A stretch of 64,000 bases of DNA from Aestuariivita boseongensis. GTDB lineage: Bacteria; Pseudomonadota; Alphaproteobacteria; Rhodobacterales; Rhodobacteraceae. The notes beneath the pieces were generated by a model. That model was given only the letters and a program-made list of their open reading frames with translations, made no database searches and was not told where the DNA came from. Positions 24,828 through 32,835 of this stretch are shown piece by piece. Position 1 is the first letter of the stretch. The number at the start of each line of letters is the position of its first letter. The position numbers were made by a program, and so were the translations under genes. The stretch spans positions 1 through 64,000 of the forward strand of contig NZ_JXYH01000013.1 in the NCBI RefSeq assembly GCF_001262635.1, given 5' to 3'.

Positions 24828-25544
24828 ATGGCCACCACCACCAAGAAATCCGCCTTCTGGCAGGGCTTCCGCGTCGGCCTGCCCTTCACACTGGTCGTGT
24901 CGCCCTTCGCCATGATCTTCGGCGTGCTGGCGACCGAAGCCGGGCTGAATGTTTACGAAACGCTGCTGTTCTCGGTCGCTGTGATCGCAGGCGCAGCGCA
25001 GCTGACCGCGCTGCAGCTGATGAACGAAAACGCGCCCACGGTGATCGTTCTGGCCTCGGCGCTGGCGGTGAACCTGCGCATGGCGATGTATTCGGCCTCG
25101 CTCACGCCCTATCTGGGCCCCGCACCGCTGTGGCAGAGGGTCTTCATCGCCTATTTCCTCGTCGATCAGTCCTATGCCTGTTCGCTGGCGAAATACGAGG
25201 AGGAACCGCAGCTGACCGTGCCGCAACGCGTGGCCTATTTCTTTGGCACAGTCACGCCGGTCTGCCCGATGTGGTATATCTTCACGCTGGTTGGCGCACT
25301 TGTGGGCAACCAGATCCCCGACAGCTGGGCACTGGATTTTGCTGTACCCATCGCCTTTCTGGCGCTGATCGTGCCGATGATGCGGACGGCCGCCCATGTG
25401 GTTGCGGCTCTTGTGGCGATTGCGGTGGCGATCATCGCCAATGGCCTGCCGTTCAATCTGGGCCTGATGGTGGCCGGGCTGGCAGGCATGATGGTCGGCG
25501 CGCGGGTCGAGCTGTGGCTGAGAGCACAAGGAAAATGGACATGA
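24828..25544 (+). CDS. azlC: AzlC-family branched-chain amino acid exporter, large subunit
   Basis: A 238-residue membrane protein with about six helices and the AzlC pattern SPFAMIFGVLATEAGL, SVAVIAGAAQLTALQL and FFGTVTPVCPMWY. AzlC with its small partner AzlD (azlCD, ygaZH) exports valine and other branched-chain amino acids. AAGGATATCTC precedes the ATG. It is divergent from fdhD (47 bp between starts) and overlaps azlD. Confidence 0.93.
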   Translation: MATTTKKSAFWQGFRVGLPFTLVVSPFAMIFGVLATEAGLNVYETLLFSVAVIAGAAQLTALQLMNENAPTVIVLASALAVNLRMAMYSASLTPYLGPAPLWQRVFIAYFLVDQSYACSLAKYEEEPQLTVPQRVAYFFGTVTPVCPMWYIFTLVGALVGNQIPDSWALDFAVPIAFLALIVPMMRTAAHVVAALVAIAVAIIANGLPFNLGLMVAGLAGMMVGARVELWLRAQGKWT

Positions 25545-25876
25545 ACAGCGGTTTTGATCCCGTCACCACATGGGTCGTGATCATCGGCCTTGGCCTGGGC
25601 AGTTTCGGCCTGCGCTTTGTGTTCCTGGGGTTGGTGGGCGACCGCGCCATGCCGGAATGGGTGCTGCGGCACCTGCGGTATACGGCTGTGGCGATCCTTC
25701 CGGCGCTGGTGGCGCCACTTGTGCTCTGGCCCGCCGCCACTGAAGGGGAGCTTGATCCGCCGCGCCTTGCAGCCGCCGCCGCCACCGTCGCGGTGGGATG
25801 GATCACGCGCAACGTCTTCGCCGCCATCGGCGCGGGCGCAGGCACCCTTTACGGAATGCTCTATCTTCTGGGATAG
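25541..25876 (+). CDS. azlD: AzlD-family exporter small subunit
   Basis: A 111-residue protein with four hydrophobic helices and the AzlD pattern SFGLRFVFLGLVGDRAMPEWVLRHLRY, then VAILPALVAPLVLW. It is the partner of AzlC. The ATG at 25541 overlaps the azlC stop as ATGA; another ATG two codons earlier (25535) is possible. The upstream open frame is continuous but meaningless within azlC. It ends 3 bp before the convergent lipoprotein gene, with no hairpin between them. Confidence 0.92.
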   Translation: MNSGFDPVTTWVVIIGLGLGSFGLRFVFLGLVGDRAMPEWVLRHLRYTAVAILPALVAPLVLWPAATEGELDPPRLAAAAATVAVGWITRNVFAAIGAGAGTLYGMLYLLG

Positions 25877-25879
25877 GCC

Positions 25880-26473
25880 TTAGTTCAGCTGATCCAGCGC
25901 CGCCTGAAGCGATGCATCGTCATCTTCGCGCACCACCTGGGTCTGCACACCCGGCAGCTGCGCAAATTGCTCGCTCAGATTGACCGGATAGAAGGTAACG
26001 TCGATCTGCTCAAATCCGGGGATCTGCTGCAAAAGGCTCGCCGTGGAATTGGCGCAGAACGCTCCCGGAACCGGTCCGGCCTGCAAGGCCAGCTGATAGG
26101 CCATAGCCGCCTGTTGCGGTGTGACCTGGATCGTTTGCGCGACCACACGGTGCGTGCTGCGGGCATGTGCGCTGATATAGGCGCGCTCAACCGCCGGAGA
26201 GATCCCGAACAGCACATCGTTGCGTTCGGGCACGCCCTTCGCTTCGAAGGATCCCGCCGGATCAAAGATGATCCGCTCCGACGCGCTGATCACCAGAGAG
26301 GTATGCGCGCCAGCCCCCGACCGGTTGTTCACCATCGTCAGCAGGGTCAGTTCAGCCGGGCCTTCATTGCGGTAGGAGACAGCAGCGATTTCTTCTTCCG
26401 GCGCAAAGGGGGCGGGTGCTGCACACCCTCCCACAATCAAAGCAGCGCCTAAAACCAGGCCAAGTACTCGCAT
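25880..26473 (-). CDS. Lipoprotein, possible permuted papain-like fold
   Basis: A 197-residue protein with a lipoprotein signal: hydrophobic h-region then VGGCAAP, so the mature N-terminus would be Cys17. The body has GAGAHTSLVISASERIIFDPAGSF near residues 53-76 and GAFCANSTASLLQQIPGF near 136-153. A His followed much later by Cys-x-Asn-Ser is the order seen in circularly permuted papain-like NlpC/P60 and DUF4105-type proteins. I suspect an envelope cysteine hydrolase but do not recognise a named family. It converges tightly on azlD and is followed in the same direction by nothing before that end. Confidence 0.7.
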   Translation of the reverse strand: MRVLGLVLGAALIVGGCAAPAPFAPEEEIAAVSYRNEGPAELTLLTMVNNRSGAGAHTSLVISASERIIFDPAGSFEAKGVPERNDVLFGISPAVERAYISAHARSTHRVVAQTIQVTPQQAAMAYQLALQAGPVPGAFCANSTASLLQQIPGFEQIDVTFYPVNLSEQFAQLPGVQTQVVREDDDASLQAALDQLN

Positions 26474-26510
26474 GTTTCCCCCAATGCCGCAGCCGGGTGC
26501 GCGGCGAATA

Positions 26511-26645
26511 TCAGGTGATGAAAATTGCCATCCAGATGATCAGAAGCAGGATCACGATCACCGACCAGGTGACCCATTTCATGAACCCGTCGAATGTTTT
26601 TTCCTGTGTCGAGATATCCATCTCGCCGTGCTTATGTTCAGCCAT
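26511..26645 (-). CDS. aa3-type cytochrome c oxidase subunit IV
   Basis: A 44-residue single-helix microprotein: acidic/His N-terminus (AEHKHGEMDISTQEKTFDGFMKW) followed by one 20-residue hydrophobic helix. This is the layout of the bacterial aa3 oxidase subunit IV family (PF07835), known from Paracoccus and Rhodobacter, which packs on the outside of the oxidase with no proven catalytic role. It stands away from any cox operon, as is usual. The start is the ATG at 26645; the upstream extension lacks family similarity. Confidence 0.88.
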   Translation of the reverse strand: MAEHKHGEMDISTQEKTFDGFMKWVTWSVIVILLLIIWMAIFIT

Positions 26646-26750
26646 AAACGTAACCCTGTTCAGCGTGTTTGCGGTTCCATACTGGATAAGCAAAATGCTG
26701 TCACGTGGTCAATCCGGCGCAGCCCCTTTGCCGCGACAGATCGCCGTCAT

Positions 26751-27242
26751 TCACGGATTTTCGCCGTCTTTTTGCAAATCAGCCGCCAGCCGGAAGCCGA
26801 TCCGCGACGGTTCTGACTGCCCCTGGCGCTTGGGCAGGGCGCGCAACATCACGTTCAATTGCGTGACATGCTGAATCAGCTGGGTGCGCGCACCGGACGC
26901 GTCCGATCCATAGAAGGTCACGATATCCGGATCGAAATACCCCATGCCTTCAATCCGCAACACGCCGATCTCTCCGCCGGTCAGGCCGATGGCAACCTCA
27001 TGTTCGCTGTCCAGATGCTTTTCGAAGTTCTGGATGTAAAGGATCAGCCGTTCATAGGCCCAGCGCGCGGGGCTTTTCGTGTCCACCGGTGCTTTCATGC
27101 CCTCGGGCAGGTCCTGCAACCCGGCCTTCACGCCCGCGTCTGTGTGCACCTCATAGACACAGGGCAGCGTGTCGTCTTCTTTCAGCTCGGCCGTGGTCTT
27201 TATTTCGTTGTCCAAACATCCGCCTTTCGCTGATACAGCCAT
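26751..27242 (-). CDS. DUF6173-like protein
   Basis: A 163-residue cytoplasmic protein that I recognise as a conserved Rhodobacteraceae family (probably DUF6173): PARWAYERLILYIQNFEKHLDSEHEVAIG, EGMGYFDPDIVTFYG and LIQHVTQLNVMLRALPK. No catalytic motif is evident and function is unknown. The ATG start at 27242 overlaps the end of the metallo-hydrolase gene by 43 bp; a TTG nine codons later (27215) would reduce the overlap. It is probably co-transcribed with the hydrolase and acyl-CoA dehydrogenase upstream. Confidence 0.75.
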   Translation of the reverse strand: MAVSAKGGCLDNEIKTTAELKEDDTLPCVYEVHTDAGVKAGLQDLPEGMKAPVDTKSPARWAYERLILYIQNFEKHLDSEHEVAIGLTGGEIGVLRIEGMGYFDPDIVTFYGSDASGARTQLIQHVTQLNVMLRALPKRQGQSEPSRIGFRLAADLQKDGENP

Positions 27243-28273
27243 GCGCCATCGCTGCGGCGCGTCCGCGTGGTGTGCCCCGCCTGATACAGGTGGCTGACAT
27301 GGGCAATCGCTTCGACCAGGGCCAGCCCGTATTCGCTTTCACCGATCTTGCGCTTGAAAATGGGCAGGAAGCAATCGGCAGCCGTTTTCGGAGTGCTCAG
27401 CGCCTGCAGCAACCGCTCCAGCGCGCCATGGTGATTGTCGATCAACTGCTTCATCCGGAAGGGCAATCCGGTGAAGGGCAGCTTGTGGCCACCCAGAACC
27501 AGATGATCGGGCCGCGCAAGCGTTGAAAGACGCTCGCAGGCCTCGATCCAGTCGCTGACCGGGTCGGCCATGGGTTCGGTGGCATAAACCCCGATATTGG
27601 GGCTGATCGACGGCAGGATCTGGTCACCTGCAATGACCAGATTGTCGTCCCGGCTCCAGAAGGTGGCATGTTCGGGCGCGTGGCCATTGCCCATATGCAC
27701 ATCCCAGTCGCGCCCGCCCATGCGGATCACGTCACCCTGACTGATGCGCGTGTATCCCAGCGGCATGGGCGCCACCACATCGGCAAAGTTGAAGGGCCTG
27801 TCGGCCTTGCGCTTCTCATAGATCTCGGCATCCATGCCGCCGCTGCGATAGAACGCCAGCGTTTCTTCCGGCAGCACCTCCTGCCGGTCCAGCATCAGCA
27901 TACGCGCAAACAGCCAGGCGGTGCGCGTCGTCACCAGTTCGGCCCCGTGTTCGGACTGGAACCAGCCCGCAAGCCCGACATGATCGGGATGGTGATGGGT
28001 CACGATCACCCGCGTCACGGGCTTGCCGCCCAGAGGGCCCGCCATCAGCGTGCCCCAGATCTCCCGGCTCAGCTTGGAGGCAAAGCCGGTATCAATCACC
28101 GTCCAGCCGTCGCCATCATCCAGCGCATAGACATTCACGTGATCCAGCTTCATCGGCAAAGGCAGGCGCATCCAAAGGATGCCCTCGGCCACCTCTATCG
28201 CGCCGCCGCGTTCCGGCGGCGTTTCCCAAGGATACCGCATTCCTGAAGCCGACCCATCCACGTCGCCCACCAT
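27200..28273 (-). CDS. Metallo-beta-lactamase-fold hydrolase
   Basis: A 357-residue MBL-fold protein with the zinc motif THHHPDHVG (HxHxDH), then NGHAPEHATFW, VIAGDQILP and GGHKLPF, all positions expected for a binuclear hydrolase with a C-terminal winged-helix-like extension. Relatives with this architecture act on thioesters or lactones, or carry LACTB2-type activity. It lies 26 bp after an acyl-CoA dehydrogenase gene, which suggests acyl or thioester metabolism. Starts at 28273 and 28240 (MRYPWETPP) are both plausible. Confidence 0.87.
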   Translation of the reverse strand: MVGDVDGSASGMRYPWETPPERGGAIEVAEGILWMRLPLPMKLDHVNVYALDDGDGWTVIDTGFASKLSREIWGTLMAGPLGGKPVTRVIVTHHHPDHVGLAGWFQSEHGAELVTTRTAWLFARMLMLDRQEVLPEETLAFYRSGGMDAEIYEKRKADRPFNFADVVAPMPLGYTRISQGDVIRMGGRDWDVHMGNGHAPEHATFWSRDDNLVIAGDQILPSISPNIGVYATEPMADPVSDWIEACERLSTLARPDHLVLGGHKLPFTGLPFRMKQLIDNHHGALERLLQALSTPKTAADCFLPIFKRKIGESEYGLALVEAIAHVSHLYQAGHTTRTRRSDGAWLYQRKADVWTTK

Positions 28274-28299
28274 CCTTTCGCTGTCTTGTCGCGCGCGGT

Positions 28300-30015
28300 T
28301 TACGCCGCCAGGTCATCCAGGCTCAAGGCATAAAGATCCGCCGACCCGGCCTGCGCATGGGTCAGAAGCGCCGTGTGCTCCGGCAAAAGCCGGGTGATAT
28401 AGAACCGCGCCAATGCCGCGCGCGGCCCGGACGGATCGGCCAGGGCCGCCGCCAGGTGGAAATGCGCACCCAGCACGCGGGCAAAGGCACGCAGATAGGG
28501 CACCGCACCGGCAAAGCGGTCGGTCACGTCTTCCTGCGCAACCAGCCATTCAGTCGCCTCGCGCATGGATTCCGAGGCCTGCCAGACCCCTTCGGCCAGA
28601 TCGGCCAGATCAGGCGCCTGCGACCGCACGGTTTCGGCCTGGGCCTCGATCTCGTCCAGCAGACGTGTCGCCATTTCTCCGCCGTCGGACATCTTGCGGG
28701 CCACCAGATCCATCGCCTGAATGCCGTTCGTGCCCTCATAGATCGTGGTCACCCGCACGTCGCGCGCATATTGGGCGGCGCCCGTTTCCTCGATAAAGCC
28801 CATGCCGCCATGGACCTGAATGCCGGTATTGGCGACCTCGTTGCCCACATCGGTACCGAACGCCTTGGCGATCGGCGTCAAGAAGGCCGCACGCGCGCGC
28901 CAGTCGGCGTCGCCCGTGGCGGTCTCCATATCAATCGCCACGGCGCAGGCCAAAGCGATAGAGCGCGCGGCAAACACATCCGCCTTCATCGAAGTCAGCA
29001 TCCGCCGCACATCCGCATGCGCCGCGATGGTGTATCCGTGATAGCTGCGCCCCTGCTTGCGGTCCAAGGCGTATTGCAGCGCGTTCTGATAGGCGCCTTC
29101 CGCCACGCCCACGCCTTGCGTGCCCACACCCAGACGCGCATTGTTCATCATGGTGAACATGGCAGCCATGCCGCCATTCTCCGGGCCAATCATCCAGCCT
29201 TTGGCCCCGTCATACTGCATCACCGCGGTGGGCGAGCCATGCAGGCCCATCTTATGCTCAAGGCTGACCACTTTCAGGCTGTTGGCCACCCCGGCATTGC
29301 CGTTTTCGTCCGGAAGACGCTTGGGCACCAGAAACAGGCTGATGCCTTTCGTACCCTCAGGCGCACCGGGGATCCGGGCCAGAACCAGATGGCAGACATT
29401 CTCGGCCACATCGTGATCGCCCCAGCTGATATAGATCTTCTGCCCGGTGATCTTGTAGGTGCCATCCTCCTGCGCCTCGGCCTTGGTCGACAATGCACCC
29501 ACATCCGATCCGGCCTGCGGTTCGGTCAGGTTCATCGTACCGGTCCACTCCCCGCTCATCAGCTTGGGCAGATACAGCGCCTTGATCTCGTCGCTGGCGT
29601 GATGTTCCAGCGCTTCGACCTGGCCCTGGCTCATCAGAGGTGCCAGTTGCAAAGACAGGCACGCGCTCGACATCATGTCGTTCACAGCGGTGGCCAGCGC
29701 CATCGGCAAGCCCATCCCGCCATATTCCGGATCGCCCGCGATGCCGACCCAGCCGCCTTCGGCAATGGCTTTCCAGCCCTCGGCAAAACCGGGCGAGGTG
29801 CGCACAACCCCGTTTTCCAAACGTGCAGGATGCAGATCCCCGGGCCGCTGCAGCGGCGCGATGATGTCCTCGCTCATCTTGCCGGCCTCGGTCAGAATGG
29901 CGGTCACTGTATCGGCGCTTGCATCGGCAAACCGCTTGGTCTGCGCGACCTTGTCGAAACCAACCACGTTTTTGAAGATGAACTCAAATTCCGAAACCGG
30001 AGCGCGATAGGGCAT
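28300..30015 (-). CDS. Acyl-CoA dehydrogenase, DmdC-type with C-terminal extension
   Basis: A 571-residue flavoprotein. After the standard dehydrogenase core (TMNLTEPQAGSDVGALSTKA for FAD contact, GSPTAVMQY, catalytic Glu in TTIYEGTNGIQAMDL) it has about 150 extra residues, the C-terminal domain of the large FadE/DmdC group. In roseobacters this group includes the methylmercaptopropionyl-CoA dehydrogenase DmdC of DMSP demethylation and several paralogues for fatty acyl-CoA, so the substrate is open. The start is ATG 30015, directly after an in-frame GTG. It heads an operon with the MBL hydrolase and DUF6173-like gene. Confidence 0.9.
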   Translation of the reverse strand: MPYRAPVSEFEFIFKNVVGFDKVAQTKRFADASADTVTAILTEAGKMSEDIIAPLQRPGDLHPARLENGVVRTSPGFAEGWKAIAEGGWVGIAGDPEYGGMGLPMALATAVNDMMSSACLSLQLAPLMSQGQVEALEHHASDEIKALYLPKLMSGEWTGTMNLTEPQAGSDVGALSTKAEAQEDGTYKITGQKIYISWGDHDVAENVCHLVLARIPGAPEGTKGISLFLVPKRLPDENGNAGVANSLKVVSLEHKMGLHGSPTAVMQYDGAKGWMIGPENGGMAAMFTMMNNARLGVGTQGVGVAEGAYQNALQYALDRKQGRSYHGYTIAAHADVRRMLTSMKADVFAARSIALACAVAIDMETATGDADWRARAAFLTPIAKAFGTDVGNEVANTGIQVHGGMGFIEETGAAQYARDVRVTTIYEGTNGIQAMDLVARKMSDGGEMATRLLDEIEAQAETVRSQAPDLADLAEGVWQASESMREATEWLVAQEDVTDRFAGAVPYLRAFARVLGAHFHLAAALADPSGPRAALARFYITRLLPEHTALLTHAQAGSADLYALSLDDLAA

Positions 30016-30167
30016 CACATCACCTCATGATAAGTATTGGCAGCGGGCGCATGCAGCATCGGCTTCCCCTCAGCGCGCAGCCTCGCTAAAAGCAGTGTCT
30101 GATGTAACCCAATCCGGCCTTGCAGGTCCACGCAACCGAAACGCCGCGTCACGAGGCCCCCCAAAAG

Positions 30168-31121
30168 ATGCAGGATCGCGAAACGCAGATTTTAACGGCC
30201 AGTGACCGGGATCTGGACCGCGCCGCGCAGATCCTTGCGGATGGCGGGCTGGTGTCTTTCCCGACCGAGACGGTTTATGGCCTTGGCGCCGATGCGCGTC
30301 AGGGGCGCGCCGTAGCCGGCATTTTCGCGGCCAAGGATCGGCCCAGTTTCAATCCGCTCATCGTGCATGTGGCCAGCCTTGATCAGGCACGCCGACACGC
30401 GCGGCTGGACGGCGATGCGCTGCGCTTGGCGCAAACCTTTTGGCCCGGACCGCTGACGCTGGTGGTTCCACTGATCGATGGTCACGGTCTCAGCGAACTG
30501 GTCACCGCCGGCCTGCCCACCGTGGGCCTGCGCATGCCCGACCATCCGGTGGCGCAAAAGCTGCTGAAGGCGCTGGACGGCCCCATCGCGGCGCCATCTG
30601 CCAACCCTTCGGGCCGGATCAGCCCCACAACGGCGCAACATGTGCTTGCCGGCCTTGATGGACGGATTGATGCGGTCATCGACGCAGGGCCCTGCGCGGT
30701 GGGGCTGGAATCCACCATCGTGGGCTTTGACGGCGACACGCCCATCCTGCTGCGCCCTGGCGGATTGCCAGCCGAGGCGATCGAAGCCGCCCTGAGCCGT
30801 CCCCTTGCCCGCTGGGAAGACGGATCGGCAATCAATGCGCCGGGACAACTCAGCTCGCATTACGCGCCGGACGCGTCGGTGCGGCTGAACGCCGAGACCC
30901 CCGCACCAGGAGAGCTATATCTGGGCTTCGGCGACAGGGACGGCGACCTGAACCTCTCGCCCTCTGGCGATCTGGTGGAAGCGGCCGCCCGGCTGTTTGC
31001 CTGCCTGCATATGCTGGACGGGCAAGGCAAACCCATCGCTGTGGCCCCTATCCCCGACACAGGGCTGGGCCGCGCGATTAATGACCGCCTGAAACGCGCC
31101 GCAGCGCCGCGGACCCTTTGA
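30168..31121 (+). CDS. tsaC: L-threonylcarbamoyladenylate synthase (Sua5/TsaC2)
   Basis: A 317-residue two-domain enzyme. The YrdC domain (residues 1-200) has FPTETVYGLGADA, KDRPSFNPLIVHV and APSANPSGRISPT; a C-terminal Sua5 domain follows APGQLSSHYAP, so this is the long Sua5/TsaC2 form. It makes threonylcarbamoyl-AMP for the t6A37 modification of ANN-decoding tRNAs. The ATG at 30168 follows a GAGG. The TGA stop lies in the loop of a 21-bp hairpin. Confidence 0.94.
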   Translation: MQDRETQILTASDRDLDRAAQILADGGLVSFPTETVYGLGADARQGRAVAGIFAAKDRPSFNPLIVHVASLDQARRHARLDGDALRLAQTFWPGPLTLVVPLIDGHGLSELVTAGLPTVGLRMPDHPVAQKLLKALDGPIAAPSANPSGRISPTTAQHVLAGLDGRIDAVIDAGPCAVGLESTIVGFDGDTPILLRPGGLPAEAIEAALSRPLARWEDGSAINAPGQLSSHYAPDASVRLNAETPAPGELYLGFGDRDGDLNLSPSGDLVEAAARLFACLHMLDGQGKPIAVAPIPDTGLGRAINDRLKRAAAPRTL

Positions 31122-31156
31122 AAGGGTCCGGCCCGGAATTTTCGAAAATTCCGGGC
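31110..31156. repeat. Hairpin over the sua5 stop plus a TTCGAA palindrome
   Basis: The first element (31110-31130) is CGGACCCTT-tga-AAGGGTCCG; its loop is the sua5 stop codon. The second (31131-31156) is a perfect 26-bp palindrome with core TTCGAA. Centres are 23.5 bp apart. They sit between convergent sua5 and yqgE, two bases before the yqgE stop. It belongs to the same hairpin family as the larger arrays. Confidence 0.8.
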
Positions 31157-31158
31157 GC

Positions 31159-31716
31159 TCAGGCCCGGCCGGCACTGCCTGACAGCATGACGGGATCGAT
31201 GCCCAGCGATTTCAGGGCCGCGCCCCATTTCATCGGATCGGGCGTGCCGAAGATCAGCTTGGCATCCGCATCGGCGGTCAGCCATCCGTTCTGGGCAATC
31301 TCGCCCTCCAATTGACCCGGCCCCCATCCGGCATAGCCCAACAGCATCAGAAGCTCAGACGGCCCCGCACCGCGCCCGATATCTTCCAGCACGTCGACCG
31401 TCGCCGTCATCGCGATCTCGTCGGTGACCTGCAGCGTATGGATCTGCGAGCCGTAATCCGGCCCATGCAGCACGAAACCCCGCCCGCCTTCAACGGGTCC
31501 GCCGAAATAGACCGGGCGCGCCAGATCCGGGGCGCTTGGCATGATCTCCAGCTGTTCCAGCAATTCGCGCAGCGACACGTCGGACGACGGCTTGTTCACG
31601 ATCAGACCCATCGCGCCCTCATCGGAATGACTGCACAGGAAGACCACCGCGTGTTCAAAACGCGGATCTCCCATGCCCGGCATGGCGATCAAGACTTTCC
31701 CGGTCAGATCCAGCAT
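31159..31716 (-). CDS. yqgE: YqgE/AlgH family protein (DUF179)
   Basis: A 185-residue protein with the family signature LTGKVLIAMPGMGDPRFEHAVVFLCSHSDEGAMGLIVNKP at the N-terminus and GYAGWGPGQLEGEI near the C-terminus. The family is widespread in proteobacteria and of unsettled function. Length and start are standard. It stands alone between a hairpin pair and a divergent gene. Confidence 0.94.
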   Translation of the reverse strand: MLDLTGKVLIAMPGMGDPRFEHAVVFLCSHSDEGAMGLIVNKPSSDVSLRELLEQLEIMPSAPDLARPVYFGGPVEGGRGFVLHGPDYGSQIHTLQVTDEIAMTATVDVLEDIGRGAGPSELLMLLGYAGWGPGQLEGEIAQNGWLTADADAKLIFGTPDPMKWGAALKSLGIDPVMLSGSAGRA

Positions 31717-31904
31717 CGCCTCCTGGTCCGCATCGCTCCCGAGCCCCCACCGTGACCGCAGCGCCGCCGGGTTTCAAGGCCCAGAGCCCTTTGAGCCCGA
31801 AATCGCCGGATTTTTGCGGAAAACCTGGCACAGATGCCTTGTATTACATGTTCTTGACCGGAACGTTACTTGGCATTTCACCGCCGCTACGCCATCTGGA
31901 AGGT

Positions 31905-32711
31905 ATGAGAGCTCTGAAATACCTGTCCCTCGCCCTGGCTGCGCTGATCGCGCCGCCGGTCGCAGCCCAAGGCTGGATCGACGATGTCGTTCGGGTCGAG
32001 GTGCTGGATGGCGGCACAGGTCCCGATGGTTTGCACCGCGCGGCCATCCGCTTTGTCCTGGCGGATGGGTGGAAAACCTATTGGCGCGCGCCGGGCGACG
32101 CGGGCATCCCGCCCGAATTTTCCTGGCGCGGCTCGCGCAATGTCGCGGCCACGAGGATGACCTGGCCAACGCCCAAGGTCTTTGATCAGAACGGTTTGCG
32201 ATCGGTGGGATATGAACACGAGCTTGTTCTGCCCATCGACATCGAACCCTCCAGCGCCGGCACGCCTTTGCGGCTGAAAGGCAAGGTGGAGCTGGGCGTC
32301 TGCAAGGATGTCTGCATTCCCAGCACGCTCAAGTTCGACCAGGTGCTGGATCCGAATGCCCCGCATCACCCGGCCATTCTGGCGGCACGCTCTGACCGGC
32401 CGTTCAGCGCGCACGAGGCAGGGGTTACTTCGGCCAAATGCGTGATCTCACCCACCGGAAGCGGGTTGCGCGTCGAGGCACATATTCAAATGCCGCATGC
32501 AGGCGGCGCGGAATTCACCGTGACCGAAAGCGGCGATCCCGACATCTGGGTGTCCGAAACCCAGGTCCAACGGCGCGGAGACACGCTGATCGCCACATCA
32601 GATCTGATGCACCTAAGCGCGCAAAGCTTTGCGCTGGATCGCTCGGCGCTGCGGTTCACGGTTCTGGGCAGCAACCATGCGGTTGATATCCAGGGCTGCA
32701 CGGCAGGCTGA
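31905..32711 (+). CDS. Exported DsbD N-terminal-domain-like protein
   Basis: A 268-residue protein with a signal peptide ending near VAAQG and a DsbD-alpha-like immunoglobulin fold: GWKTYWRAPGDAGIPPEFSW and KVELGVCKDVCIPSTLKF. The Cys-x3-Cys pair corresponds to the redox pair of DsbD-alpha, but there is no membrane domain and no thioredoxin domain. It should be periplasmic and may exchange disulfides with a CcdA/DsbD partner encoded elsewhere. The ATG at 31905 follows GGAAGG; longer in-frame starts lack sense. The 188-bp gap to divergent yqgE holds no gene and must contain both promoters. Confidence 0.82.
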   Translation: MRALKYLSLALAALIAPPVAAQGWIDDVVRVEVLDGGTGPDGLHRAAIRFVLADGWKTYWRAPGDAGIPPEFSWRGSRNVAATRMTWPTPKVFDQNGLRSVGYEHELVLPIDIEPSSAGTPLRLKGKVELGVCKDVCIPSTLKFDQVLDPNAPHHPAILAARSDRPFSAHEAGVTSAKCVISPTGSGLRVEAHIQMPHAGGAEFTVTESGDPDIWVSETQVQRRGDTLIATSDLMHLSAQSFALDRSALRFTVLGSNHAVDIQGCTAG

Positions 32712-32712
32712 C

Positions 32713-32835
32713 GGATTTTGACACAAAATCCATGCAGAAACTGACCCAGTTTCTGCACGCCCTTTGACCACCGGTTTTCATAAGGGCCCGAGGTCCTGCG
32801 TCAGGACCTCGCCAAAAACTGCATCAGTTTTTGGC
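32713..32835. repeat. Array of four TG-NNN-CA hairpins
   Basis: The hairpins are at 32713-32731 (GGATTTTG-aca-), 32733-32757 (TGCAGAAACTG-acc-), 32789-32811 (CGAGGTCCTG-cgt-) and 32811-32835 (GCCAAAAACTG-cat-). Centres are 23, 55 and 23 nt apart: two pairs separated by 31 bp. They lie between the convergent DsbD-like and RND genes, and the last one provides the final codons and stop of the RND gene. Confidence 0.85.
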
